A DNA stretch of 64,000 nucleotides from Acidobacteria bacterium Ga0077551 (GTDB taxonomy: Bacteria > Pseudomonadota > Alphaproteobacteria > Caulobacterales > Hyphomonadaceae): the NCBI GenBank assembly GCA_001464545.1, contig LNFC01000023.1, positions 1-64,000 on the forward strand, written 5' to 3'. The stretch's first letter is position 1, and every line of letters starts with the position of its first letter. A model generated the notes under the pieces. It saw only the letters and a program-made list of their open reading frames with translations, searched no databases and was not told where the DNA came from. Shown in pieces: positions 33,253 through 42,187 of this stretch. A program made the translations under genes and the position numbers.

Positions 33253-33714
33253 ATGGCGCAAACTGGCTCCGGCTTAAAGCGGCTTGTGCAATACGCCCCC
33301 GGCTGGCAGGTAGCAGGGACGCCGAAAAGGGATCTGCAAGCCGTGCTGGACGAGATCATCCGCCGTTATATCGCAAGCTATAATGACCGTGACATCGACG
33401 CGATGCTGGCCTGCGTGACCGATGATGTCGTGTTCGAGAACATCTCCAATGCCGGCCAGTCCATGCGCCTCGACGGCAAGGCAATGATGCGCCAGGTGGC
33501 GGAAGTCTCCGGAAACGCCTTTTCCTACCGCCGCCAGCGGCTGACGAACCTCGTCACCGGGGCCAGCACCGCCGCCGCCGAGATCGAATTCGAGGGCCGC
33601 GCCGCCGTGGACCTGCCCAACGGCATCCGCGCCGGCGAGACCGTCCGCGTCCGCGGCGCCAGCTTCTTCGAGTTCCGCGGCCCCCTGCTCTGCCGGATCG
33701 CGGATTACAGCTAG
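33253..33714 (+). CDS. NTF2/SnoaL-like protein
   Basis: 153 residues from the ATG at 33253. The central region has the NTF2-like fold: IIRRYIASYNDRDIDAMLA, VTDDVVFENISN, then a strand pair EIEFEGRAAVDLPNG and VRVRGASFFEFRG. Likely an enzyme or ligand binder of unknown substrate. The start may be later (a GTG near 33341 lies closer to the fold). It is divergent from asd and convergent with the repeat protein gene. Confidence 0.65.
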   Translation: MAQTGSGLKRLVQYAPGWQVAGTPKRDLQAVLDEIIRRYIASYNDRDIDAMLACVTDDVVFENISNAGQSMRLDGKAMMRQVAEVSGNAFSYRRQRLTNLVTGASTAAAEIEFEGRAAVDLPNGIRAGETVRVRGASFFEFRGPLLCRIADYS

Positions 33715-33720
33715 GTGGCT

Positions 33721-36237
33721 CTACTCTTTCGGCTTGAATACGCCCGAATAGGTTATGCCCGCGAAGCTGACGAGGAATGTGCCCAGCAAGGCGTAAATCG
33801 CCTTGGCCCATGTCCAGAGTGCGACTTCGTCGAACAGGGTCACCGCCGGCATGGCTGGCAGGAATGCCATCTCTCCGGCCAGGCGCGAGAGCTGGATACC
33901 CTGGAACAAGCCAGCCTGGCCGACATCCGCTGGATCACAAAGCGACTCCTGACGCAGGTCGATGATCGGAATGGCCGTATCCAGTGCGTAAAGCGCTGGC
34001 ACAAGCGACAAGCAAGCTTGCGGGTCGCCACGGCTAGAGAGGTCGACGAACACGTTTCTCGCGAGCATGAACTCGGCACCCACGATGCCGGCGAGCCAGA
34101 ATGCAAGGAGCGTCACGGTCGCACGCAGCGCCGAAAGACCAAAGCCGAACGGAACTTCCGCAAACAGCCAGACGAACGGCCGGATCCAGAGCGGACGGGC
34201 CCGGTTCTCCTCGCGGTAGCCTTCGCGCTGGATCCGCCGCGCGTCGGTATGGCGGCCAGACCGCGCGAATGCGATGGCGCACTCCCGCCAGGGATGCGGT
34301 GACACGATGCGCTGTCCCTTGGCGGTTCGGTCGGTGCTGCGTTGCAGCCAGCGCATCCGGGCCTGCCAGGCGACACCGTCCGACTGGTCCACTTCGATCT
34401 GGCGCAGGCTGATACTATCGAGGCGGATGCGGCGGGCGCCGCTCCAGGCCGAGTCGGCAAAGCTGCCCAACGTATCGATCCGGGAATTCGACAGATCGAC
34501 GATACCATCTAGCGTGTTGTCATGCACGTACAGTCCGCCGTCTACGGAACATGCGCTGGCATTGAGCGCGACACCATCGGGACGTGTAAACCGGGCGCCC
34601 TGACAGATGAAGTCTCCGGCAACCCGAGCCTTCCAGAACGTGGCCGTGCCGTCCGCCTCGAACTTGTGGTCGTTTATCGCGACGAGCCGGACATGGCCGC
34701 CGACGTTGCAGGCGCTCGCATCCAGCGCGTCGCCGTCCGGATGGCTCAGGGCGGCGCCAAAGAAGCTGAGCGACTTGCCGATGCTTCCATTGGCCAGCCT
34801 GACTTCACCGGAAGATTCGAACCGGAAATGTTCATAGGCATCAAAGTTGGCAAGGCCGCTAATCTCGATACCGGCGGCGGCGAGCGCGAGCCCGCCGGGA
34901 TTGTTCAAACGCGCGCCATGGCACACCAGGTCCCCCGCGACCCGCGCGTCCCAAAACAGGGACGCCCCCTCGGCCTCGAATCGCGTCCCGTCGATAGGCA
35001 GGAGCTGAACATGGCCGCCGACGCTGCAGGCGTTGGCATCCAGCGCGTCGGCGCCGGGGTTGCAGAGGTGCGCACCGAAAAAGGTGAGGTCTTTGCCGAT
35101 GGTCGCGTTCGAGAGCTGCACCTCGCCTGCGGCTTCAAAGCGCGACCCTTCGACCATGTCGAAGCCGGCCCGTCCACCCACCTGGATGTTTGCAGCCGCA
35201 AGCGCGAGACGACCAGGCGCAGACAAGCGCGCGCCGTTGCAGATGAAGTCGCCGGACACTTTCGTGTCCCAGAAGACCGCCTGCCCATTTGCCTCGAACC
35301 GGTGACCTCTGGCGACGGTCAGGCGAACGTGCCCACCGATTGTGCTGGCGCTGACATCGAGCGCGTCACCGTCCGGGTTGGACAAGGCCGCACCGTAGAA
35401 GTTGAGATTCTTTCCAACGCTGGCGTTTGACAGGCGTACTTCACCTTCAGCAATAAAGCGGCGCTCATCGAGCAGGTCAAAGGTTGCCTCGCCGCCGATG
35501 TTGACGCCGGCCGCATCAAGCGCGAGGCCGTTGCGGCCCGTGATCGTGGCGCCGTCGAATGCAAGGTCGCCGCCAATGAAGGCGCTCGACATCCGAACAT
35601 CGCCCTCGGCGACGAAGCCCATCTCGAACAGGGCGCTGCCCTCGATTCTGGCAAGCCAGAGGTTCAAAGCCGGGGGCACCATTGTCAGGCCCCTCGGCAC
35701 GTCGCCGGGGCATTTCAGCACTGCTCCGCGCGCCCATAGATCGCCGCCGATCCGGGCCGCCCGCAAGCGAATATAGGCCACCGGCACTTCCGGCGGCGGC
35801 GACGGCAATGGAGAGGCCTCCCTGAAGTCGAAGTCTCCGCTGACCTTGACGCCTTCTCCCCAGAGTTCGCGAAACCGGCTCTGGCGGATCGAAAAGCGGG
35901 AGAGTTCCGCATTGGTGATGTCAATGCGGCCTGAGAAATCACACTGCTCAAGGGCAACAACGCCAAAGCCGCCGCCGCCTGGCGCGGTGCAATCTGCGAG
36001 GTCGAGATCGCCCTCGACCCGGACGCCGCGAATCCGAAGGCCCGACGGGAGACCGGCAACGCGGCTATCGAGCCCGAGCAGCATGTCCCGGAGGAATCGC
36101 GCCGGAACGACCGGCTTCAGCTCGGCGTCATATCCGGGCGCCTGCGTGAGATCGGCCCAGACACCGGCGCGCAGCGCTGCGATCAGCGCCTGCTCATCGG
36201 CCAGTGGCCCGGCTCCGCCCCCGCTTTGCATCTCCAA
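33721..36237 (-). CDS. Large repeat protein with C-terminal membrane segments, function unknown
   Basis: 838 residues. From about residue 212 to 582 it is made of seven tandem 53-residue units, alternating two variants: one like GEVRLSNASIGK, the other like GQAVFWDTKVSGDF. Each carries GARL or GAAL, a P-G-ALxA stretch and a closing RFEA. The short period of G-x-V-x-L strands suggests a beta-helix or beta-roll rod. The C-terminal quarter has a hydrophobic segment (about 690-712), a Pro/Cys region and a final helix WAKAIYALLGTFLVSF before GVFKPKE. It lies alone between the NTF2-like and DUF1801 genes. Similar architecture with this C-terminal end occurs in unannotated bacterial proteins I recall, but the role is unknown. 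Confidence 0.7.
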   Translation of the reverse strand: MEMQSGGGAGPLADEQALIAALRAGVWADLTQAPGYDAELKPVVPARFLRDMLLGLDSRVAGLPSGLRIRGVRVEGDLDLADCTAPGGGGFGVVALEQCDFSGRIDITNAELSRFSIRQSRFRELWGEGVKVSGDFDFREASPLPSPPPEVPVAYIRLRAARIGGDLWARGAVLKCPGDVPRGLTMVPPALNLWLARIEGSALFEMGFVAEGDVRMSSAFIGGDLAFDGATITGRNGLALDAAGVNIGGEATFDLLDERRFIAEGEVRLSNASVGKNLNFYGAALSNPDGDALDVSASTIGGHVRLTVARGHRFEANGQAVFWDTKVSGDFICNGARLSAPGRLALAAANIQVGGRAGFDMVEGSRFEAAGEVQLSNATIGKDLTFFGAHLCNPGADALDANACSVGGHVQLLPIDGTRFEAEGASLFWDARVAGDLVCHGARLNNPGGLALAAAGIEISGLANFDAYEHFRFESSGEVRLANGSIGKSLSFFGAALSHPDGDALDASACNVGGHVRLVAINDHKFEADGTATFWKARVAGDFICQGARFTRPDGVALNASACSVDGGLYVHDNTLDGIVDLSNSRIDTLGSFADSAWSGARRIRLDSISLRQIEVDQSDGVAWQARMRWLQRSTDRTAKGQRIVSPHPWRECAIAFARSGRHTDARRIQREGYREENRARPLWIRPFVWLFAEVPFGFGLSALRATVTLLAFWLAGIVGAEFMLARNVFVDLSSRGDPQACLSLVPALYALDTAIPIIDLRQESLCDPADVGQAGLFQGIQLSRLAGEMAFLPAMPAVTLFDEVALWTWAKAIYALLGTFLVSFAGITYSGVFKPKE
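34492..35604 (-). repeat. Tandem 159-bp repeats inside the large repeat protein gene
   Basis: Seven in-frame units of 53 codons within the gene at 33721-36237, in alternating A and B types, giving a 318-bp super-repeat. The units are diverged in sequence but constant in length. Confidence 0.75.
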
Positions 36238-36327
36238 GACCCCCGACCCGGCTTATGCACAAGATGGATAAGCGAGACTCCGGCGGAGGCAATAGGGGTT
36301 TGCCAGATGCCTGCTCAGCACAGAGGC

Positions 36328-36753
36328 TCAGGGTTTCCAGCCCGGAAGTTTCGCGGCCTGTTTCATCCATTTCGCCAGCTGCGCCTCATCGAACTCTCCC
36401 TCGTAAAGGTCAATCCAGCGCGCCTCCCCGCTTTTCGCCGTGAAGCCCGGCGGAGGCGGATCGAGCTCTGCGCCCTTGAAGAAAGTAACCTTCACGTACC
36501 GCGTCAGCACATGGAACGAGACGAACCAGCCCTGCCCGTCCAAGCCGTAGAACGGTGAGTTCCACCTCACGGCCTTTGTCACTTTCGGCACCGCCTTCAC
36601 GATCAGCGCATCAAGGCGCGCGCCAACCTCTTGCTTCCAACCGGGCATGGCGGCGATATAGGCCTGCACCGGCGCGTCGCCGTCGCCCTTCGGGATCTGC
36701 GGATTGCCGCCGGAGAGGAGGACGACCTTCGCCGGTTTTGCGTCTTTCGCCAT
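36328..36753 (-). CDS. DUF1801 family protein
   Basis: 141 residues. Core pattern VQAYIAAMPGWKQEVGARLD, ALIVKAVPKVTKAVRWNSPFYG, WFVSFHVLTRYVKVTFFKG and WIDLYEGEFDEAQLAKWMKQA match the DUF1801 (YdhG-like) fold. The function is unknown; some family members bind nucleotides or act in stress responses. It lies 5 bp after the amidohydrolase gene on the same strand, so it is probably cotranscribed. Confidence 0.8.
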   Translation of the reverse strand: MAKDAKPAKVVLLSGGNPQIPKGDGDAPVQAYIAAMPGWKQEVGARLDALIVKAVPKVTKAVRWNSPFYGLDGQGWFVSFHVLTRYVKVTFFKGAELDPPPPGFTAKSGEARWIDLYEGEFDEAQLAKWMKQAAKLPGWKP

Positions 36754-36758
36754 GCGCT

Positions 36759-37949
36759 TCAGGCCGACTGCTGCATCTTCGGCCGCCGCAAATCCGCCGC
36801 GAGCCCCTCGCCCATCAGGTCGATGAAATTCTCCGAGTAGAAGTTCGTGATCTGCGCCGGCGTGCAGCCCGCCAACGTTTCGTCGAAACGCTTCAGCGGG
36901 TTGCGGCCGCCTTCGACATGCGGATAGTCCGACGAGAAGAGGCAGATCTCATCCCCCGAATTGCGGATGATCCACCCGGCATCCTCATGCGGATAGGGCG
37001 CTGCGCGGAACGACCGGCGAACGATTTCGGACGGCTTCGCGGAGAGCTTCTGCAACCGCTCCTCATTCCTCACGAAAGCATGCGCAGCCGAATCCATCGA
37101 CCGCATCCATCCCGGCACCCAGGCCGCGCCAAGCTCGATGGCGCCCCATTTCAGCCTTGGGAACCGGTCGAACACGCCGTCGAAGATCAGCGTGGCCAGC
37201 GTCTGCATCGCCGATTGCGGGATCGGCATGTAGGACACCGACGTGAAATTGTCGTCGCCGCCATGGAAATCCGGCACCGGCGGCAGGCCATTGGCCTTGT
37301 AGACCGGGTTCATCTTCTCCTCGCCGCCGACATGCAGCAGGACCGGCAGGCCCGCCTCCTCCGCAAGCCGCCAGACGGGATCGAGCCCGATATGGCTCGG
37401 CGAATGCTTTTGTGGGCACACGGACGGAACCATGATGGCTTTGGCCCCCAGCCTGATCGCCAGCCGCGCGGTCGCCTCGGCGCGCGCGAAATCCTCCAGC
37501 GGCACATAGGCCACCGGCAACAGGCGCCGGTCGACGGAACAAAAGTCCGTCATCATCCGGTTATGCGCATCCGCCGCAGCATAGCAGAGTTCCATGTCCT
37601 CCGACTGGTCGAGCCCGAAATTGCCGAGGCAAAAGGTGGTGAAGACCAGCTGGCTGGCGAAGCCCAGACGGTCCATCGCAGCGGGCCGGTCCTCGCGGCG
37701 GAAAGATCCGAGGGCGGTATAGTTCTTGTTGAGCAGGATCGCGTCCGCGGCGGCGGCGCGGTAAGCGGCATCCTCATGCCGCGCGCGCTCCGCGTTCATC
37801 CAGTCCGCATGGGAATGTTTCCACTTGTAGACCGGCAGGTCGTGATACCGCGCCAGCAGGCGCTTCTCGAAATACGGGTCGAGCACATCAGTCATCTCCA
37901 TGAGATGACTGTCCGCGTCATGGATCAGCCGTCCGGCGGCGTAGGACAT
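36759..37949 (-). CDS. Amidohydrolase family metal-dependent hydrolase
   Basis: 396 residues. The N-terminal DADSHLMEM is a DxDSH-type metal motif of amidohydrolase_2 (decarboxylase-like) enzymes. VLLHVGGEEK gives a second metal His, and LFSSDYPHVEGGRNPL supplies the C-terminal Asp and His. The family hydrolyses or decarboxylates organic acids; substrate unknown. It is first in a unit with the DUF1801 gene and its start has GGGAGG 6 bp upstream. Confidence 0.85.
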   Translation of the reverse strand: MSYAAGRLIHDADSHLMEMTDVLDPYFEKRLLARYHDLPVYKWKHSHADWMNAERARHEDAAYRAAAADAILLNKNYTALGSFRREDRPAAMDRLGFASQLVFTTFCLGNFGLDQSEDMELCYAAADAHNRMMTDFCSVDRRLLPVAYVPLEDFARAEATARLAIRLGAKAIMVPSVCPQKHSPSHIGLDPVWRLAEEAGLPVLLHVGGEEKMNPVYKANGLPPVPDFHGGDDNFTSVSYMPIPQSAMQTLATLIFDGVFDRFPRLKWGAIELGAAWVPGWMRSMDSAAHAFVRNEERLQKLSAKPSEIVRRSFRAAPYPHEDAGWIIRNSGDEICLFSSDYPHVEGGRNPLKRFDETLAGCTPAQITNFYSENFIDLMGEGLAADLRRPKMQQSA

Positions 37950-38009
37950 GGTGGTTCCTCCCGGGTACTTTTTTGGGAGGATGTCACAAGACGCAGGGAA
38001 GTCAAAAAC

Positions 38010-39062
38010 TCAGAGCGCCGCGAGGATCGCGTCCGCCATCTGCTTCGTCGTCAAAGCGCCGCCCAGATCGCGCGTGCGCGCCCCTCGGTCGAGCGCCTTG
38101 CCCACCGCGGCGAGCAACGCGTCAGCGGCCTTCTCCTTCCCGAGCGACCAGCGCAGCGCCATCTCCAGCGACAGGATAGCGGCGCACGGATTGGCGACGC
38201 CCTGCCCCGCAATGTCCGGCGCCGAGCCATGCACCGGCTCATAGAGACCCGGCACACCCGGCGCGCCCAGCGAGGCCGACGGCAGCATGCCGATCGAGCC
38301 GGTGAGCATCGCGGCTTCATCCGAGAGCAGATCGCCGAACAGGTTGTCCGCAAGGATCACGTCGAACTGCTTCGGCTGGCGCACGAGTTCCATCGCGCAG
38401 GCATCGGCGTACATGTGGCTGAGCGCGACGCCGCCGCCGAACTCGGCATGCGCGAGCGTGACTTCCTGGCGCCAGAACAGGCCCGACTCCATGACGTTGG
38501 ATTTCTCGACCGACAGCACCCGGCCCGAACGGCCCCGCGCAATGTCGAACGCGACGCGGGCGACGCGCTCGATCTCGGGATGGGTATAGATGGCGGTATC
38601 ATAGCCGCGGCGCAGGCCGCCCTTCTCGTCGATGCCGCGCGGCTGGCCGAAATAGACGCCGCCCGTCAGCTCACGGACGATCATCAGGTCTAGACCTTCG
38701 ACCCGGTCGCGCTTCAGGCTCGAGGCGTCGACAAGCGCCGGGAAACAAAAGGCCGGGCGCAGGTTCGCGAACACGTCTAGCCCCTTACGCAGCGCGAGCA
38801 GGCCCGCTTCCGGGCGCTTGTCCCGCGCCGCGCCGGTCCATTTCGGCCCACCGACGGCGCCGAGCAGCACAGCATGCGACTTGCGCGCGCGCTCCAGCGT
38901 CTCATCGGTCAGCGGCGTGCCATGCGCATCGAAGCTGGCGCCGCCCACAAGACCGGTTTCGATGAGGATATCCGGCACAAGGAATTCCGCGACGCGGCGC
39001 GCCTCGGCAATAACTTCCGGGCCGATGCCGTCACCGGGCAGGAGAAGGAGGGTCTTTTTCAT
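38010..39062 (-). CDS. leuB: 3-isopropylmalate dehydrogenase
   Basis: 350 residues. GDGIGPEV at the start, YFGQPRG, and the NAD/substrate part [10 protein letters not shown] followed by [22 protein letters not shown] are diagnostic. It oxidatively decarboxylates 3-isopropylmalate in leucine synthesis. It lies downstream of leuD and leuC in leftward order, but separated from leuD by several small genes. In the common alphaproteobacterial arrangement these are adjacent. A small lipoprotein gene lies 22 bp upstream. Confidence 0.95.
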   Translation of the reverse strand: MKKTLLLLPGDGIGPEVIAEARRVAEFLVPDILIETGLVGGASFDAHGTPLTDETLERARKSHAVLLGAVGGPKWTGAARDKRPEAGLLALRKGLDVFANLRPAFCFPALVDASSLKRDRVEGLDLMIVRELTGGVYFGQPRGIDEKGGLRRGYDTAIYTHPEIERVARVAFDIARGRSGRVLSVEKSNVMESGLFWRQEVTLAHAEFGGGVALSHMYADACAMELVRQPKQFDVILADNLFGDLLSDEAAMLTGSIGMLPSASLGAPGVPGLYEPVHGSAPDIAGQGVANPCAAILSLEMALRWSLGKEKAADALLAAVGKALDRGARTRDLGGALTTKQMADAILAAL

Positions 39063-39083
39063 GGGTGCGGTAAGGCGGCGGTA

Positions 39084-39377
39084 TCAGCCGCCGCCGCTGG
39101 TCGCCGCGCCGGTGCCGACGCGCTGGAACTTGTCGGTCTGCTCTTTGGCATTGGTGGCCATCATCTCGTCGAACTGTTTCCACGCCGCTTCCGACTTGCA
39201 GGTCCGGTCCGGGAACCGTGAACCGATCACTTCGAGGTCCCTGCAGCTCACCGCAGTGCCATCCGGCGCGATATCACCGGCCTTGAGGGTCGCCTGAGCG
39301 CCGGTCGCCGCCGGAGGGGTCGCGCAGGCCGCAAGGGCGAAGGCAGCGACGAAGGCTGATTTGAGGCTGAGGTTCAC
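39084..39377 (-). CDS. Small lipoprotein
   Basis: 97 residues from a GTG at 39377 with GGAG 7 bp upstream; the longer open frame lacks such a site. Signal peptide and lipobox FALAACATPP (Cys at about 18) predict an envelope lipoprotein. The mature part has two Cys (SCRDLEV, TCKSEAAW) that could form a disulphide, and a Gly-rich tail. No family recognised. It lies between leuB and the ABM-like gene on the same strand, at the end of a run of small genes. Confidence 0.7.
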   Translation of the reverse strand: MNLSLKSAFVAAFALAACATPPAATGAQATLKAGDIAPDGTAVSCRDLEVIGSRFPDRTCKSEAAWKQFDEMMATNAKEQTDKFQRVGTGAATSGGG

Positions 39378-39444
39378 GGCAATCTCCTTCCAGTGAGCGG
39401 ATCGACAAACTTCGTAGCGGGGCAAGGCGCGCAGCGCAACGGAT

Positions 39445-39741
39445 TCAGATGGGCTCCGGATCGGCCTCATAGAGGCGCAGCGACCGGTCGGTCAGCCCGA
39501 GCTGGGGATAGAATGCGCGCCAGGTCGCCATGTGCGCCGTCTTGAAGTGGAGGTCGAGCGCCGCGCGGCTTTCCCAACGCTCCGTCACCCGGACAAGCCC
39601 CGCGTCCAGCACGTCGATGCTGTAGGCATAGTCGATACACCCGGGCTCGGCGCGGCTGGCGCGGATCATCTGCTCCATGACCGCGCGGGCGCGTTCGACA
39701 TTTTCCGGCGGAATGCGGACTGTGCCTTCAATGACGATCAT
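39445..39741 (-). CDS. Antibiotic biosynthesis monooxygenase (ABM) domain protein
   Basis: 98 residues. The single ABM (ferredoxin-like) domain is clear: MIVIEGTVRIPPE, then ARAVMEQMIRASRAEPGCIDYAYS, VRVTERWESRAALDLHF and a final helix. Members are monooxygenases, heme-degrading enzymes or quinone-binding proteins; which type cannot be told. The start overlaps the stop of the 54-residue lipoprotein gene by four bases (ATGA), so they are coupled. Confidence 0.85.
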   Translation of the reverse strand: MIVIEGTVRIPPENVERARAVMEQMIRASRAEPGCIDYAYSIDVLDAGLVRVTERWESRAALDLHFKTAHMATWRAFYPQLGLTDRSLRLYEADPEPI

Positions 39742-39902
39742 GGTTTTGGCGCTTCCGTTTCGGACTTGGATTCGGCGGGGTCTGCCTTTTCAGGAATCTC
39801 GACGCCCGGCACCTCCGGCTTCATCCCGAACGGATCAGTCAGGCATCCGCTCAGCGGCACCAGCAACAGCAGCGGCAGGAAAAGTCGGGCGGCGCGGGGC
39901 AT
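39738..39902 (-). CDS. 54-residue lipoprotein
   Basis: Open from the ATG at 39902 to a TGA that overlaps the ABM gene start. The product begins MPRAARLFLPLLLLVPLSGC, a textbook lipoprotein signal with lipobox LSGC (Cys20). The mature 34 residues are acidic and Pro-rich (TDPFGMKPEVPGVEIPEKAD). GGAG sits 12 bp upstream of the start. This kind of mini-lipoprotein is easily missed by length cut-offs; its function is unknown. The ATGA overlap with the ABM gene supports it being real. Confidence 0.7.
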   Translation of the reverse strand: MPRAARLFLPLLLLVPLSGCLTDPFGMKPEVPGVEIPEKADPAESKSETEAPKP

Positions 39903-39935
39903 CAGGTCGTGTCTCCGGTTGCGGCCCGCGATCCG

Positions 39936-40565
39936 TCAGCGGGCGGGTTCGAGCCAGGGGGTGGCGAGACGGCGCTGCGCCTCGAACGTGTCGATCTCCG
40001 GCGCGGCGGTCAGCGAGGCGCCGATCTCGTCGAGGCCCGCCATCAGGTTTGACTTGCGGCCCGGATCAATCTCGAACCTGTGCACCTCGCCGTCCGGCGT
40101 CGTCACGGTCTGCGTCGCGAGGTCCACGGTGAACACATGGTTCGCGCCCCCGGCCGCCTTCGCCAGCTTCTCGCAGACGTCCACCGGCAAACGGACCGGC
40201 AGGATGCCGTTCTTGTAGCAGTTGTTATGGAAGATGTCGGCAAAGCTCGGCGCGATCACGCAGGTGATCCCCTGGTCCAGCAGCGCCCAGGGCGCATGCT
40301 CGCGCGACGAGCCGCAGCCGAAATTCTCGCCCGCAATCAGGATCGAGGCCTTGGCATATTCCGGCCGGTTGAGCACGAAGCTAGGATCCGGCGAGCCATC
40401 AGCCTTCGTCTTCAGCTCATGGAACAGCCCGGTCGCAAGTCCCGTGCGCGTCGTCGTCTTCAGGAACTGCTTGGGAATGATCATGTCCGTGTCGACATTC
40501 GACATCGGCTTGCCCTTCTCGAGCAGCGGCGCAGCAGTTCCGGTAAGGGCGGTGAACGGGGTCAT
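39936..40565 (-). CDS. leuD: 3-isopropylmalate dehydratase, small subunit
   Basis: 209 residues. The start [18 protein letters not shown] and the central [20 protein letters not shown] are diagnostic of the LeuD swivelling domain, with [20 protein letters not shown] and [17 protein letters not shown]-type segment following. It pairs with LeuC (47861-49258) to isomerise 2-isopropylmalate. The two genes are about 7 kb apart here, separated by insertions, while leuC and leuD are adjacent in many relatives. The VOC-domain gene lies 9 bp upstream on the same strand. Confidence 0.95.
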   Translation of the reverse strand: MTPFTALTGTAAPLLEKGKPMSNVDTDMIIPKQFLKTTTRTGLATGLFHELKTKADGSPDPSFVLNRPEYAKASILIAGENFGCGSSREHAPWALLDQGITCVIAPSFADIFHNNCYKNGILPVRLPVDVCEKLAKAAGGANHVFTVDLATQTVTTPDGEVHRFEIDPGRKSNLMAGLDEIGASLTAAPEIDTFEAQRRLATPWLEPAR

Positions 40566-40574
40566 GGGGCGTTT

Positions 40575-41423
40575 TTAATCCACGCCGCCGGAAATGAACA
40601 GGGTCGGCACGCCCAGCGTGCCGTCTCGGACGGTGAAGACGCGGGTGCCCGCGCGGCGCCCGGTGCGCAAATCGGACACATTGAAGCCCAGCCCCACCAG
40701 CCGGTCATGCGCCGCCTCGATATCGCCGACGCGCCAGGTCAGGCCCCAGAAATTGTCCGGCCCGGCAGCGTCCTCCCCCTGCCCCAACCGGTGTGCGATC
40801 TCCACCGTCAGGCCGCCGGTGCGGAAGAAGATCAGCCGCACGCCCCATTCCGGCGCCGAGCGATCCAGCGCCAGCCGCAGGCCGAGCTTCGCGCCATACA
40901 GCGCCATCGCCCGGTCCGGGTTCGGCGTATTGATGACCAGATGGTCCAGCGCATGGACATGGCCGAGCGGCACTTCCGCCGGCTCCAGCCCGCCCTCCTC
41001 CGGCGCCACGAAGAACCATCGGATGCCGGCCGTATGCTCCGGCGGCACCCGGAAACTGCGCCAGGTCCGGCGCGCTTCCCGCGCCATGTCTTCGCTCAGC
41101 GCTTCCTCGACAGCCGTAGGCGCCAGCGCAAGGCGCGACATCGCACGATGATCACCCGCAATGTCGGTAGAGCGGAGGGCGAGCGACTTGAGGCCCGGCC
41201 CCTCCTCCGTGATCCGCGCCCGCAGGTGCTCCGCCGATGATCCGTGCCCGGACGGCGCGACCAGTTCGAGCGCCGTGTTCCCCAGCTGGAACAGCGCCGT
41301 CGCAACGCCCGTATCGCTGACCGCCCGCCAGTCCGGCGCCCGGCCCAGCAGCGCGGCATACACCGCCGCGCCCGCCTCGATCTCAGGCGCGAGGATCACG
41401 ATGTGATCGACGCCGTCGATCAT
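40575..41423 (-). CDS. VOC (glyoxalase-like) superfamily protein
   Basis: 282 residues from the ATG at 41423. Two tandem VOC modules: the first starts VDHIVILAPEIEAGAAVYAALLG, the second LDHLVINTPNPDRAMALYG. GLKSLALRSTDI and GLTWRVGDIEAAH contribute the other strands, and the metal-site His and Glu residues are present. It may be a glyoxalase, dioxygenase or isomerase; the substrate is unknown. The start codon overlaps the stop of the GST gene (ATGA), so they are coupled, and the leuD gene follows 9 bp after the stop. Confidence 0.8.
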   Translation of the reverse strand: MIDGVDHIVILAPEIEAGAAVYAALLGRAPDWRAVSDTGVATALFQLGNTALELVAPSGHGSSAEHLRARITEEGPGLKSLALRSTDIAGDHRAMSRLALAPTAVEEALSEDMAREARRTWRSFRVPPEHTAGIRWFFVAPEEGGLEPAEVPLGHVHALDHLVINTPNPDRAMALYGAKLGLRLALDRSAPEWGVRLIFFRTGGLTVEIAHRLGQGEDAAGPDNFWGLTWRVGDIEAAHDRLVGLGFNVSDLRTGRRAGTRVFTVRDGTLGVPTLFISGGVD

Positions 41424-42055
41424 GCTTTCACGCTGGCCTGCGGCAGGCAGTCGTTGACGCCCTTGAAGCCGGGCAGCGCCTCGACGCGGGCGAGCCATTT
41501 GCGGACATTGCCATACGGCGCCAGATCAATGCCCGCCTGCGGGGCATAGGCGGCGATGCCATAGAGATCGATATCGGCAATCGTCGCGCCCTTGCCGACC
41601 AGCCAGTCGCGCCCGTCCAGCAGCGTGTTCAGCTCCTTCAGGCCGCCGAGCGCGGACTGCAGGTTCGCCTCGGCGACCTGTTCGGGAAACTTGAAGAAGC
41701 CGAGCTTCAGCGCCCGCGTGCGATAGATGCCGGTGGTCAGCGTGCCCGCGCCCCACAGCTGCCATTCGCGCGCGCGCAACCGCTCGCCCCGGTCCTTGCC
41801 GCCGAACTTGCCGGTCTCGTCGGCGAGATAGTCGAGGATCACCGACGACTGGCAGAGGCAATAATCCGTCTGGCTGTCTTCCAGCACCGGCACCTGTCCG
41901 TAGCGGTTCTTGACGAGAAAGGCGTCCGCCTTGTGCGCCCCGGCGCGCAGGTCGACATGCTCATAGTCGAACGGCGTTCCGGTGAGGCGCAGCATCAGCG
42001 CCGCCTTGTAGGTGGGGCCGGACGCAAAGATGCCGTGCAGGATGTAACGGGCCAT
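41420..42055 (-). CDS. Glutathione S-transferase family protein
   Basis: 211 residues. Thioredoxin-like N-terminal domain with LHGIFASGPTYKAALMLRL, GQVPVLEDSQ and QSSVILDYLADE, then an all-helical C-terminal domain with GATIADIDLYGIAAY. The catalytic Ser/Tyr position is Ser in FASGPTYK. Substrate unknown. It is cotranscribed with the VOC gene by ATGA overlap; GST-VOC pairs suggest detoxification of electrophiles (inference). Confidence 0.85.
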   Translation of the reverse strand: MARYILHGIFASGPTYKAALMLRLTGTPFDYEHVDLRAGAHKADAFLVKNRYGQVPVLEDSQTDYCLCQSSVILDYLADETGKFGGKDRGERLRAREWQLWGAGTLTTGIYRTRALKLGFFKFPEQVAEANLQSALGGLKELNTLLDGRDWLVGKGATIADIDLYGIAAYAPQAGIDLAPYGNVRKWLARVEALPGFKGVNDCLPQASVKA

Positions 42056-42101
42056 GATGTTTCCTCGGATGGTTTATCCCCCGCAGTTACCACCCTACCC
42101 C

Positions 42102-42140
42102 GGAACTTGGCGAGCCCCGCCGTCGCAGACCGAAAGACGG
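42102..42140 (+). repeat. Dispersed repeat, copy 1 of a direct pair
   Basis: Contains AACTTGGCGAGCCC, then GCCGTCGCAGACCGAAAG. The copy at 43574-43612 agrees at most positions over about 35 bp, in the same direction. It lies between the GST and UPF0114 genes. The core also resembles the first block of the R1 repeats at 5011-5031. Confidence 0.5.
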
Positions 42141-42187
42141 CCGCGAAACGCCGGCGAACACCCTTCGCGGCCCCGGTTTCTGGCGCT

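Noticed and set aside
34492-35604. CRISPR-like or DNA tandem repeat
   Set aside because: The periodicity is 159 bp, in frame, and diverged at DNA level. It encodes protein repeats, not short identical repeats with spacers.
36555-38693. A 712-codon plus-strand frame over the amidohydrolase and leuB
   Set aside because: Antisense shadow; Arg- and His-rich without recognisable domains.
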